Below are positions 8,663 to 15,690 of a stretch of DNA of 64,000 nucleotides, piece by piece. The translations under genes and the position numbers were made by a program. The notes beneath the pieces are model-generated. The model was not told where the DNA came from. It saw nothing but the letters and a program-made list of their open reading frames with translations, and made no database searches. The DNA comes from Lacisediminihabitans sp040549525 (GTDB taxonomy: Bacteria > Actinomycetota > Actinomycetes > Actinomycetales > Microbacteriaceae), in NCBI RefSeq assembly GCF_040549525.1, contig NZ_JBEPTM010000005.1:186001-250000 (forward strand), read 5' to 3'. The stretch's first letter is position 1. The number at the start of each line of letters is the position of its first letter.

Positions 8663-8668
8663 ACCATA
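8663..8668 (-). promoter_or_regulatory. -10 box of a leaderless promoter for Pr6Pr copy 2
   Basis: TATGGT on the minus strand, 6 nt from the GTG at 8656. This placement decides between the GTG and the ATG three codons later. Confidence 0.4.
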
Positions 8669-8775
8669 ATGGCTCGCCGCTGCGCGCACGAACCACGCGT
8701 TCGGTCCGGTTCCGCCCGCGGACTGGGCCGCGCATTCTCCTCTCCCGTGCCGTCGAACGGGCTATCCGCGGCCCC

Positions 8776-8781
8776 TATGCT
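8776..8781 (+). promoter_or_regulatory. -10 box of a leaderless promoter for the NUDIX gene
   Basis: TATGCT followed by TGCCGG and the ATG at 8788; predicted transcript starts at the A of ATG. Confidence 0.5.
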
Positions 8782-8787
8782 TGCCGG

Positions 8788-9288
8788 ATGCCACTGCCTG
8801 AGGTCTGCGTCTGCTATCTGCTTCGGCAGGGAGCACGGGGCGAGGAAGTGCTGCTCGGCCGCAAGAAGTTCGGGCTGGGTGAGGGCAATCTCGTCGGGCC
8901 CGGCGGAAAGATCGAACCGGGGGAGACTCCCGAGCAGGCGATCAGGCGGGAGGTCGCGGAGGAGACGTCGATCGAACTCGGCCAGGTCGAACTCGTCGGC
9001 GAACTGACCTACCCTTTCCCGTTCAAGCCGGCCTGGAGCCAACGGTCGTGGGTGTTCCTCTGCCGGGAGTGGCGCGGCGATGCCCGGGAGTCCGACGAAC
9101 TGGTGCCCGAATGGTTTCCGGTGGCCGAGATCCCGACCGGTCGGATGTGGGATGACGCCCGGTACTGGGTGAAGGACGCCCTGGCCGGTCGCTTCGTGAA
9201 GGCCACCTTCGAGTTCGGCGCCAACCTGCGCACCGTGTCGTCCTCCGACCACCCGGCATTCCCGATCAGTACTCCGCGCCGCCCCTGA
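8788..9288 (+). CDS. NUDIX hydrolase, MutT/8-oxo-dGTPase-like
   Basis: 166 residues. The Nudix box is complete in spacing from G40 through E46, R54-E55, E58-E59 (GGKIEPGETPEQAIRREVAE), except that the usual final Gly is Ser61. Nudix enzymes hydrolyse nucleoside diphosphates linked to another moiety using Mg2+ held by the REVAEE glutamates. The opening strand (CVCYLLRQG, then VLLGRKKFGLGEGNLVGPGG) is like 8-oxo-dGTP or NTP sanitising members such as MTH1, so a pool-cleaning role is likely but not proven. Start fixed by TATGCT at 8776-8781 six nt before the ATG. Its last 23 bp overlap the convergent pyroglutamyl peptidase gene. Confidence 0.85.
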   Translation: MPLPEVCVCYLLRQGARGEEVLLGRKKFGLGEGNLVGPGGKIEPGETPEQAIRREVAEETSIELGQVELVGELTYPFPFKPAWSQRSWVFLCREWRGDARESDELVPEWFPVAEIPTGRMWDDARYWVKDALAGRFVKATFEFGANLRTVSSSDHPAFPISTPRRP

Positions 9289-9916
9289 TCCGTTCGAGGG
9301 ATTCCGGTTCTAAGCAGACCTCGATTGCCAGCTCCAGTGCCCGCGCGATGGTCTCGATCGGAACACTCGGATGCGCAGTTCCCACCGCGAGCTCTGGCGA
9401 GCTCGGCACGTGAATGAAACCGGCGCGGACGTGGGTACCCGCGACAGTGCGCATCAGGCTGTACATCACGGCGTTGCAGACGAAGGTTCCCGCGGTCTGC
9501 GAGAGGGTCGACGGAATTCCTTCGGCAGCCAGCCGCGCGACTATCGCCTTGACCGGCAATCCGCTGAAGTACGCGGCGGGTCCGGCCTCATCGACCGGTT
9601 CATCGAGCGGCTGGGCGCCGGCATTGTCGGGAATCCGGGCATCGGCCAGATTGATTGCGAGCCGCTCGGGGGTGATGGCGGGGCGCCCGTTAGCGAGGCC
9701 GGTGGCTATGACCAACTCGGGACGATGCTCAGCGATGAGACTCCCGATCAGCTGCGGAGCGCCGTCGAAGGCCACCGGCAGCACCGCGGTGACGAGCCGG
9801 ATCGGCGAGCTCCACCGGGACGCGACGAGTGCGACCGCGTCCCCGGAGCTGTTCGACGCAGCGCCGTCGAAGGCCTCGAAGCCGGTGAGAAGGATGGTCG
9901 AGACCCGGGGCATCAC
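9266..9916 (-). CDS. pcp: Pyroglutamyl-peptidase I
   Basis: 216-residue cysteine peptidase of family C15 that removes N-terminal pyroglutamate from peptides. The start region ILLTGFEAFDG matches the family opening, and the catalytic triad is visible as E84 in ITPERLAIN, C147 in TAGTFVCNAVMY and H169 in AGFIHVPSSPEL. Length is normal for the family (about 215). Cytosolic. The start overlaps the stop of the upstream HTH gene by 4 bp (ATGA type), and that gene in turn overlaps mycoredoxin, so three genes form one tight operon. M1 or M2 may be the true start. Confidence 0.93.
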   Translation of the reverse strand: MMPRVSTILLTGFEAFDGAASNSSGDAVALVASRWSSPIRLVTAVLPVAFDGAPQLIGSLIAEHRPELVIATGLANGRPAITPERLAINLADARIPDNAGAQPLDEPVDEAGPAAYFSGLPVKAIVARLAAEGIPSTLSQTAGTFVCNAVMYSLMRTVAGTHVRAGFIHVPSSPELAVGTAHPSVPIETIARALELAIEVCLEPESLERIRGGAEY

Positions 9917-10356
9917 AACAGCACCCGCTTGTAGGACCGTCCATCGTCGAGGGTCACGGTCGTGGCGCTGAGGGTTCCCCGGCTGATGCGCAGGTACACC
10001 GCCTGCGCCGTCACCCCGAGGATGCGAGCGGCGTCGGCGACGGATTCCCCGGGAAGTCCCGTCGGCACGCTGCTCGGGCGTGCGGAGCGTTTGCGCCCGG
10101 CGGCCAGCCGCTCGGCGATCTGATCATCGGTTCCCTGCCAGCGCCACTTGGCGGCTGCGACTCCGAGGCCTGCGGCATCCGCCACCCGGTCCCAGCCCTC
10201 GCCGGCGTCGAGGGAGTCCCGCACCGCCCGCAGCAGGGCGGGATCCCGCTCGAGTGCGAGAGCGGCCTGCCGCACCGCCCGAAGACGATCGAGGGGCTCC
10301 GTCGCGGTCTCCAGCGAAGCGAGGGACCGCCGGGAATCCTCGGAGAGAAAACTCAT
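9913..10356 (-). CDS. Small helix-turn-helix protein of unknown role
   Basis: 147 residues. The N-terminal 60 residues are helical and charged (SRRSLASLETATEPLDRLRAVRQAALALERDP), followed by a possible helix-turn-helix (AGEGWDRVADAAGLGVAAAKWRWQ) and, at the C-terminus, a second one (ESVADAARILGVTAQAVYLRI). The latter resembles DNA-binding excisionase/MerR-type modules. No known name can be given. It sits between mycoredoxin and pyroglutamyl peptidase with 4-bp overlaps on both sides, so it is certainly translated as part of that operon and may regulate it. Confidence 0.7.
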   Translation of the reverse strand: MSFLSEDSRRSLASLETATEPLDRLRAVRQAALALERDPALLRAVRDSLDAGEGWDRVADAAGLGVAAAKWRWQGTDDQIAERLAAGRKRSARPSSVPTGLPGESVADAARILGVTAQAVYLRISRGTLSATTVTLDDGRSYKRVLL

Positions 10357-10640
10357 CGACCCGCGGAAGCCGCATCCGTCAGGCGAGCCTGCACCGTCGC
10401 GAGCGAGGGATTGGTGGCAGTCGATCCATCGGGAAAGATGAGGGTCGGCACGGTCTGGTTGCCCCCGTTCACCTCCGCGACGAGCTCAGCCGTTCCGTCC
10501 ACCTCTTCGATATTCACCTCGGTGTAGGGCACGCCCGCACGCTCGAGCTGGCCCTTGAGGTTGCGGCAGTAGCCGCACCAGGTGGTGGAGAACATCAGGA
10601 CGGAACCTGCGGGAGGCGTGAATTCGGCACGAGTGGGCAT
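10353..10640 (-). CDS. Mycoredoxin-type glutaredoxin
   Basis: 95-residue thioredoxin-fold protein with the active site C22-G-Y-C25 in STTWCGYCRNLK, the cis-proline loop TVPTLIF and a C-terminal helix. Mycoredoxins reduce mycothiol-mixed disulfides on proteins in actinobacteria, taking the place of glutaredoxin/glutathione. CGYC is the characteristic sequence of Mrx1-like proteins. Start confirmed by TAGGCT 6 nt upstream of the ATG. First gene of a three-gene operon with the HTH protein and Pcp. Its presence is one of the best indicators of actinobacterial origin. Confidence 0.9.
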   Translation of the reverse strand: MPTRAEFTPPAGSVLMFSTTWCGYCRNLKGQLERAGVPYTEVNIEEVDGTAELVAEVNGGNQTVPTLIFPDGSTATNPSLATVQARLTDAASAGR

Positions 10641-10646
10641 ACCTCG

Positions 10647-10652
10647 AGCCTA
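10647..10652 (-). promoter_or_regulatory. -10 box of a leaderless promoter for the mycoredoxin operon
   Basis: TAGGCT on the minus strand, then CGAGGT and the ATG at 10640. Confidence 0.55.
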
Positions 10653-10828
10653 CGACCCTCGAAGCCGGGGTGCGGGGGCCGGCTGTCCCGAGGTCTCACC
10701 CGGGGAGGTCACAGCACCGGGAGGGACAGACAACGGCATCCCCCGAGGCGTAGGTTGGAGCCGATCGGGCCGTTACTCAGTACCGCCGGACCCTCCGACG
10801 CGAGTCAGCCCAGGCTGGACTGAAAACG

Positions 10829-11236
10829 ATGTCGAACACCGCGATGCAGATGATGGAAATGCACTCCGACGCCCTGCAGGGCATGGACATGGGGGCGATG
10901 CAGGAATGCATCGAAGCCTGCTCGGCCTGCGAGCAGGCGTGCACGATGTGCGCCGGCTCGATGGCCATGTCGAAGGAAATGGCGATGTGTGCGGCCATGT
11001 GCCAGAACTCCGCCGACATGGCGAACACCATGATGCGCATGATGCTCCGCCCGAACGGCATGAACGGGCCGGCGATTATGGCGATGCTCCAGGCCATGGT
11101 GGTGGCCTGCATGAGCTGTGCCGACGAATGCGAGGCGATGGCCGGGATGAGTGCCGACTGCGCGATGTGCGCCGAGGTCTGCCGCCAGTGTGCGATGGCC
11201 TGTCAGAAGATGATGGACTCGATGCTCGCAGCCTAG
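10829..11236 (+). CDS. Cys/Met-rich four-helix-bundle copper-binding protein
   Basis: 135 residues of which 15 are Cys and 31 are Met. Cysteines fall at helical spacing: C27, C31, C34, C38, C41, then C54, C58, then C94, C97, C101, then C111, C114, C118, C121, C125. This is the pattern of four-helix-bundle Csp/DUF326-type proteins, whose inward-facing Cys residues store many Cu(I) ions. The Met-rich N-terminus (MQMMEMHSDALQGMDMGAM) may add further Cu(I) sites or sample copper. No signal peptide, so cytosolic storage or detoxification is expected. No copper ATPase or CsoR lies nearby. The 188 bp upstream holds a possible TAGGTT -10 near 10751, but no confident operator. Confidence 0.85.
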   Translation: MSNTAMQMMEMHSDALQGMDMGAMQECIEACSACEQACTMCAGSMAMSKEMAMCAAMCQNSADMANTMMRMMLRPNGMNGPAIMAMLQAMVVACMSCADECEAMAGMSADCAMCAEVCRQCAMACQKMMDSMLAA

Positions 11237-11264
11237 AAACCGGTCGGCACACCTCATCAGCGGG

Positions 11265-11276
11265 CACCGCGCGGTG
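11265..11276. terminator. 12-bp perfect palindrome between convergent genes
   Basis: CACCGCGCGGTG is a perfect palindrome located between the 3' ends of the copper-binding protein and the gene at 11299. It may be part of a terminator; no T-tract follows. Confidence 0.3.
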
Positions 11277-11298
11277 ACCTCCGCGCGAGCGTGCAGAG

Positions 11299-11652
11299 TC
11301 AGCGCGGTGCGCGCAGCACACTCACCCGAGTCGTGCCGACGGCAAGAGTGCCGTACAGCTCGTGCAGAGCCACCGGTTCGCCGACCGAGACGACCGCACT
11401 GAGGTCGTCATGATTCCAGACCCACACGATGTCGGGACGGTCGAGGAGTGCCACGGCGAGCCAGCTTCCGCCGAGCCCGCCGATGGATGCCACGTGAACG
11501 ACGACTCCGTCGCGCCACTTGCTCGGTGTCGCGGCGGTGGCTCGGTCACGGATCGCGGAGACGGCGTGGCCCGCATCCGCCGACATGCAGGGTGTTCCGG
11601 GGGAGTGAGTGCACGGCATGATCGCGGTGACCGGTGGTGTGGTGTGTGACAT
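11299..11652 (-). CDS. Hypothetical protein
   Basis: 117 residues, not recognised. The start is well supported: GGAGG lies 5 nt before the ATG at 11652. The first 25 residues contain Cys14 and Cys22 (IMPCTHSPGTPCMSADAGHA) and could bind metal. The remainder looks like a small beta-rich domain (GVVVHVASIGGLGGSWLAVALL, IVWVWNHDD, ALHELYGTLAVGTTRVSVL). No membrane helix of full length. It is transcribed away from the DarT-like gene and shares the 200-bp region between them. Confidence 0.6.
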   Translation of the reverse strand: MSHTTPPVTAIMPCTHSPGTPCMSADAGHAVSAIRDRATAATPSKWRDGVVVHVASIGGLGGSWLAVALLDRPDIVWVWNHDDLSAVVSVGEPVALHELYGTLAVGTTRVSVLRAPR

Positions 11653-11862
11653 GCTGGCCTCCTGCCCTGGGGATTCGGATTCGTCGCTTCTTTCCCCCGA
11701 GGGTAGGTTGCGGGGCCGGGGATGTCATCCCGCTGCGTAACGCGACGAAACACGGCCGAAGGCTCGACTTGCTGCCCGTGGTGCACCACCGGCATTAAAC
11801 CTGCGTAACGTTGTCTCTGGAGTGCGCCAACCACGGACTTCGCGCAAATGAGAGGTTCTGCT

Positions 11863-12666
11863 GTGGCCGAATGTATTCACGGACTCGAAGCGGGCCTGTG
11901 CGACCAGTGCTTCCCCAAGGCCGTTCCCGTGCTCGAAGTGGTCACGGCGGCGGGCCAGCGCAACGCGCGGGCCAAGGCAGCGGTGACGCGCCGCGCGGCA
12001 TCCGCGGCCTCGAAGACTGTCGAGAGCGTGAGCGACCAGCGCATCTACCACCTCACCCACATTCGCAATCTCGCCGGCATGCTCTCGTCCGGGGCGATCC
12101 TCGCCGACGGCAACGAGACCTTCAGCGGGCGCCCTGAGGTGGACCTCTCCTCCCCGGAGACCCGGGAATCGCGACGCGCGACTGCCGTATCCGGCCTCGG
12201 TAGCGCGAACGTGGCCGAATTCGTGCCATTCTTCCTCGTGCCGAACTCCACGATGTGGGAGGACATCCGCTCGGGCTCCGTCGACGCCCGTCTCTCTCCC
12301 GAAGCGCGAGGAGCGGTTGCCGCTGACTTCGTGCTGCTCGTGAGCACGGTGAAGCATGCGACGGAACACACGGATGACGGCGCCATAGTCGTGACCGACG
12401 GAGACGCCGCCCACGTGCTCACCCGCTTCGCCGCCTCCACCGAGTCGAGCGAACGGATGCTGCGACGCCTGCGCGCCGACGACAACGCCGAGACCATCGT
12501 GGAAGCCGAGCTCCTGGTCAAGGACAGCCTGCCCTTCGAACTGGTGACGCTGGTCGGGGTCGCCAACGATCGCGCGCGGGAAGAGGTGCGCGCGATCCTC
12601 AAATCGTCGGAGTACAGCCCGAAGGTCTCCGTCTACCCGCCCTGGTTCCAGAAGCCAGAGGCCTGA
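11863..12666 (+). CDS. DarT-like (DUF4433) ADP-ribosyltransferase with N-terminal Cys/His knuckle
   Basis: 267 residues from the GTG at 11863, chosen because GAGAGG lies 7 nt before it; an in-frame ATG at 11848 has no such site. Residues 60-250 match the DarT/DUF4433 fold: RIYHLTHIRNLAGMLSSG, an Arg-rich stretch RESRR (101-105), AEFVPFFLVPNS (118-129) and, near the end, EAELLVKDSLPFELV with the likely catalytic E216. DarT toxins ADP-ribosylate thymidine in single-stranded DNA. The first 18 residues add C4-x-H6...C13-x-x-C16, a zinc-knuckle-like motif absent from classical DarT. No DarG macrodomain antitoxin is adjacent; a DUF429 gene follows 34 bp downstream. Toxic activity is inferred, not shown. 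Confidence 0.75.
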   Translation: MAECIHGLEAGLCDQCFPKAVPVLEVVTAAGQRNARAKAAVTRRAASAASKTVESVSDQRIYHLTHIRNLAGMLSSGAILADGNETFSGRPEVDLSSPETRESRRATAVSGLGSANVAEFVPFFLVPNSTMWEDIRSGSVDARLSPEARGAVAADFVLLVSTVKHATEHTDDGAIVVTDGDAAHVLTRFAASTESSERMLRRLRADDNAETIVEAELLVKDSLPFELVTLVGVANDRAREEVRAILKSSEYSPKVSVYPPWFQKPEA

Positions 12667-12700
12667 GCCCCCGCACCCAACGGGGAGCGGAGGAGCCACC

Positions 12701-13474
12701 GTGCTGACCGCCGGCGTGGATCTTGCGGCCGAGCCGCGGGGAACCGCACTTGCCGTCATCGACTGGTCGGGGGACTCGGCCCGCGTCGTCGAACTCGAAC
12801 TCGGAGTCGGCGACGACCGGATCGCGGACGTCGCACCGACGGTGGCATCCCTCGGCATCGATTGCGCCTTCGGCTGGCCCGACGACTTCGTCTCGTTCAT
12901 CACCCGGCACTCCGCGGGCGAGCCCCTGCAGCGCCTCGCCGCGGAGGGTGGCGGATCGGGCATGGAGTGGCGACGACGACTGGCGTACCGTGAGACCGAT
13001 CGCGCTGCGCGCGAGCGCACCGGGCGCTGGCCGCTGAGCGTCGCCACCGACCGCCTTGGGCTCACCGCCATGCACTGTGCCGCGCTGCTCGACGCGCTGG
13101 CCGGGGTGCTCGGCCCCATCGACCGGGCGGCGGGAGGCGTCGTGGCTGAGGTCTACCCCTCGGCCACGCTTCGACTGTGGGGCTTTTCCACCGTCGGCTA
13201 CAAGACGGATGCCGCCGTGCGCAGGGTGTTGCTCGATGCGATCGTCGATCGCGCGCCGTGGCTCGATCTCGCGCCGGTGGCCGGAGTCATGACCGCCTCC
13301 GATGATGTCTTCGACGCGGTCATCGCGGCCCTCGCCGCTCGCGCCCACGCCCTCGGGCTGTGGCATCGGCCGCCGACCCGGTCCCTCGAGCGCGCCGGTC
13401 GGGAGGGCTGGATCGTGCTGCCCTCTGTGGACCTCGCCGAGCTGGCTCCCGTCCCGGGGCGAGCGCTGGCATAG
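12701..13474 (+). CDS. DUF429 family protein, predicted RNase H-fold nuclease
   Basis: 257 residues. AGVDLAAEPRGTALAVIDW is the first RNase H-like beta hairpin with the first catalytic-type Asp (D6), followed by GIDCAFGWPDDFVSF, RETDRAARERTGRWPLSVATD and VAEVYPSATLRLWGF, all conserved DUF429 blocks. The family is annotated as predicted nuclease from fold recognition, without a known substrate. GGAGGAG at 12689-12695 places the GTG at 12701. It follows the DarT-like gene by 34 bp on the same strand, so the two are likely co-transcribed. It could be an independent housekeeping gene, as DUF429 is also common elsewhere in actinobacteria. Confidence 0.8.
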   Translation: MLTAGVDLAAEPRGTALAVIDWSGDSARVVELELGVGDDRIADVAPTVASLGIDCAFGWPDDFVSFITRHSAGEPLQRLAAEGGGSGMEWRRRLAYRETDRAARERTGRWPLSVATDRLGLTAMHCAALLDALAGVLGPIDRAAGGVVAEVYPSATLRLWGFSTVGYKTDAAVRRVLLDAIVDRAPWLDLAPVAGVMTASDDVFDAVIAALAARAHALGLWHRPPTRSLERAGREGWIVLPSVDLAELAPVPGRALA

Positions 13475-13495
13475 CCCGGCTCCTCTCGTGTGACA

Positions 13496-13537
13496 CGGGT
13501 GATTCGACGCGGGTGATGCGACCCGGGTTGAGTTCGG
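13496..13537. repeat. Three imperfect 14-bp tandem repeats
   Basis: Units at 13496-13509, 13510-13523 and 13524-13537 share the core CGGGTGATKCGAC; the first two differ at two positions, the third is more diverged. Located 22 bp after the DUF429 stop codon. Confidence 0.6.
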
Positions 13538-13581
13538 CGCGGACGGGCCTCATCGCGGAAGAGTGCGCATGTCCGGGGATG

Positions 13582-13848
13582 TCATTCCAGAGGGAGAGAA
13601 TCTGGCACCTTCACGTTCCCCCCGCCGCCCCGGCCGCTGTCGCAGCACACGATGACTCGAATCCCTCGCCGGCCGCCGGCCTTCCGCACCCGTGACGCCA
13701 CAGAGAAGACGGACGCAGAGAAGGCCGACACGGAGATAGCGGACACAGAGAAGGCCGCCACAGAGGCTGCACTCGCGCTGTCTCCTCGCCTCGGGTGGAT
13801 CTCCTCCGTGACATCGTCGCAATCGTCCGTCGTCGCGGTGCTCTGCAC
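13582..13848 (-). CDS. Possible small protein with repetitive middle, doubtful
   Basis: An 88-codon frame on the minus strand spans the 15-bp tandem repeat, which it would translate as alternating Phe/Ile-Ser-Val-Ser-Ala units (AAFSVSAISVSAFSASVF). Third-codon positions are fairly GC-rich, but there is no recognisable domain, no ribosome binding site and no leaderless -10 box, and other frames across the repeat are open as well. It is listed only because it is the best candidate in a 408-bp stretch (13475-13882) that otherwise holds no gene. Confidence 0.15.
   Translation of the reverse strand: MQSTATTDDCDDVTEEIHPRRGDSASAASVAAFSVSAISVSAFSASVFSVASRVRKAGGRRGIRVIVCCDSGRGGGGNVKVPDSLPLE
13697..13771. 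repeat. Five tandem 15-bp repeats
   Basis: Units begin at 13697, 13712, 13727, 13742 and 13757 and vary around GACACAGAGAAGGCC. In the plus frame they would encode D/A-T-E-K-A pentapeptides. The array lies in a non-coding interval between the DUF429 gene and the YrhK-like gene. Confidence 0.75.
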
Positions 13849-13882
13849 TCGGGGAACCGGGGGTTGCCGTAACCCATTACCG

Positions 13883-14167
13883 TCAGAAGTCCCTTGCGGT
13901 TTCTCGTGGCTCCCCTGACCCGATTCGCCCCAGATGGATGCGTCGGGTCAGGCGGATCAGCGGTCTGACGATCATCTGCACACTGCCGATGAGAAACAGG
14001 GCGGTGGCAGTGGTCGAGGTCGACGGGGAGAAGAACAGGGCGCTACCGACGATGAACCAGAGTGCGATGAGGATGTCATTGGCGATGCTCAGCGCTTCAT
14101 AGCGTTGTCGCACGATGAGCTCGTGGTTGCCGACGGCCACGGTCAGGGAGTTGTCTCCGGAATTCAT
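13883..14167 (-). CDS. YrhK-like small membrane protein
   Basis: 94 residues. LTVAVGNHELIVRQRYEALS followed by IANDILIALWFIVGSALFF is the YrhK domain signature (an Arg-Tyr-Glu segment directly before two transmembrane helices). A second helix covers TATALFLIGSVQMIVRPLI, then a basic cytoplasmic tail (RLTRRIHLGRIG). Function of the family is unknown. The ATG at 14167 is preferred to an upstream TTG. It stands alone, between the tandem-repeat region and a divergent 130-bp gap before the Eis-like gene's 3' end. Confidence 0.7.
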   Translation of the reverse strand: MNSGDNSLTVAVGNHELIVRQRYEALSIANDILIALWFIVGSALFFSPSTSTTATALFLIGSVQMIVRPLIRLTRRIHLGRIGSGEPRETARDF

Positions 14168-14296
14168 GCAACCAGTCAATCACTCACTCCGCCGACCGAC
14201 GGGCCGAGAACCCGAGGTCTGCGCCCGCGCGATCCTGAACATCGAACCCGACAATCCCATGCCGAGGTGTCTCTCGCTTCTTGGACTCTCCGGCGC

Positions 14297-15619
14297 TCAG
14301 AACCAGATGCTGAGCCAGGGCGTGACCGGCGAGCGGAAGGAGGCATCGAGGGACGCGGCCGAGCCCGGTCGCAGTTCGGTGATCCGCCCGGCCCGGGCCA
14401 GGGTGATGGCGGAAACACCGCCGAGGTACAGGGCCCCGAGGTCGTCGACCGTCAGCGCAATAGCCGCGGCGTCATCCGGAGCCTCGGCGTCGAGATGCTC
14501 GACGCTCGCGCTGCCGTCGGCCGCGACGGTGAGGAGGAACAGTCCGTCGGCGAAGCCGAGGTCGTCACTCACGTCGAGCACGAAGACACCGGCCGTGCTG
14601 TACCGCCGGGCGGAGAGCGCGACCGGCACATCCAGGATGCGCGTCCACAGGTGTTCGCGCACCCCGTTGCGCTTCACGGCACGGGGATCGGAGACCTGCC
14701 AGAGGAGCGGTTCGTCGAAGCTGCGCAACGGCGCGGAGATCGAGGAGACGAGATCCATCTCGAGCAGGAACCGCCAGAGCCCGGCGTAGGCCTCATCGGT
14801 GGCCGACACGAGGAAGGTGAGGTCGAGCCGGTGCTTGGTGAAGTCGTCGCCCACCTCGACCACCCGGTACGCGGCGAAACCCTGCAGCTCGCCCTCGTCA
14901 TCGTCGAATCGCACGACCCGGAGGCCCTTCGCCGATTCGGGATCACCGTCGATGCCGAGAAGCCGTTCCCACAGGAGGTCGGCGAACTCGACCTGGCCCG
15001 GGGTGCGCAGCCGCACCCGTTGCACCAGTTCGTAGCCCTCCTGCAGCAGCGTCTCCGGCTCGACGAGGCCGAGGGAGCCGGAGGTCTCCGGCCCGATCCA
15101 CCGCGCGCGTGTCGTGTCGATGGTCCAGTCGGCGCTCATGACGGAGGGTCCGAATCCGTAGCGGCGGTAGATCGTGGCCTCGGTAACGGTGAGGATCGCC
15201 ACGGGCACATCGAGAGAGACCGCCGTGCGCAGTTCGGCCTCGAGCATGGCGCGCGCGATTCCCCGACGACGATGGGTGGGCGAGACGGTGACGGCGCTCA
15301 CGGCCCAGGCGGGGATGCTCATCTCGCCCGGCACGGTGAGGTCCATCACCCAGGTGCTCACGGTGGCCACCGGCGAGTCGGCATCCGCTGCATCGGGATC
15401 CCAGACCCCGGTGGTGCGATGGTGTGCGATGTGGGGGAGCTGAACGTCGAGCTTCTCCTGCGACATGCGCGTGCCGTGGAAACCGCGGTTCTCCGCCTGA
15501 ACCCAGGTGGTGAGTGCCTCACGGTCGGCGGTGTCGACGAGCGAGAAGTCGAGGCCCTGCGCGGCGAGACGTTCGGCGGAGAGGGCATCGATCGGGGCTT
15601 CGGCGTATTCGTAGGTCAC
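14297..15619 (-). CDS. Eis-type GNAT N-acetyltransferase
   Basis: 440 residues with the three-part Eis layout: an N-terminal GNAT domain with the acetyl-CoA loop VSAVTVSPTHRRRGIARAML (about residues 108-128), a second degenerate GNAT domain (around 170-290), and a C-terminal sterol-carrier-like domain ending in SIWF. In Eis enzymes the C-terminal carboxylate takes part in catalysis, and they acetylate amines of aminoglycosides, peptides or small molecules at several positions. The true substrate here is unknown. The GTG at 15619 is chosen because TACCCT precedes it by 6 nt. A divergent aminopeptidase begins 71 bp away. Confidence 0.85.
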   Translation of the reverse strand: MTYEYAEAPIDALSAERLAAQGLDFSLVDTADREALTTWVQAENRGFHGTRMSQEKLDVQLPHIAHHRTTGVWDPDAADADSPVATVSTWVMDLTVPGEMSIPAWAVSAVTVSPTHRRRGIARAMLEAELRTAVSLDVPVAILTVTEATIYRRYGFGPSVMSADWTIDTTRARWIGPETSGSLGLVEPETLLQEGYELVQRVRLRTPGQVEFADLLWERLLGIDGDPESAKGLRVVRFDDDEGELQGFAAYRVVEVGDDFTKHRLDLTFLVSATDEAYAGLWRFLLEMDLVSSISAPLRSFDEPLLWQVSDPRAVKRNGVREHLWTRILDVPVALSARRYSTAGVFVLDVSDDLGFADGLFLLTVAADGSASVEHLDAEAPDDAAAIALTVDDLGALYLGGVSAITLARAGRITELRPGSAASLDASFRSPVTPWLSIWF

Positions 15620-15625
15620 TGTTCG

Positions 15626-15631
15626 AGGGTA
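15626..15631 (-). promoter_or_regulatory. -10 box of a leaderless promoter for the Eis-type gene
   Basis: TACCCT on the minus strand, 6 nt before the GTG at 15619; decides against upstream in-frame starts. Confidence 0.5.
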
Positions 15632-15690
15632 GCGGGACGCACGCACCGGCGTGCGGGGTCGCGACCGGGCACGCGTGCTTGAATGAGCAG

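Noticed and set aside
12701..13474. DarG-like antitoxin
   Set aside because: The sequence is DUF429 and has no macrodomain motifs.
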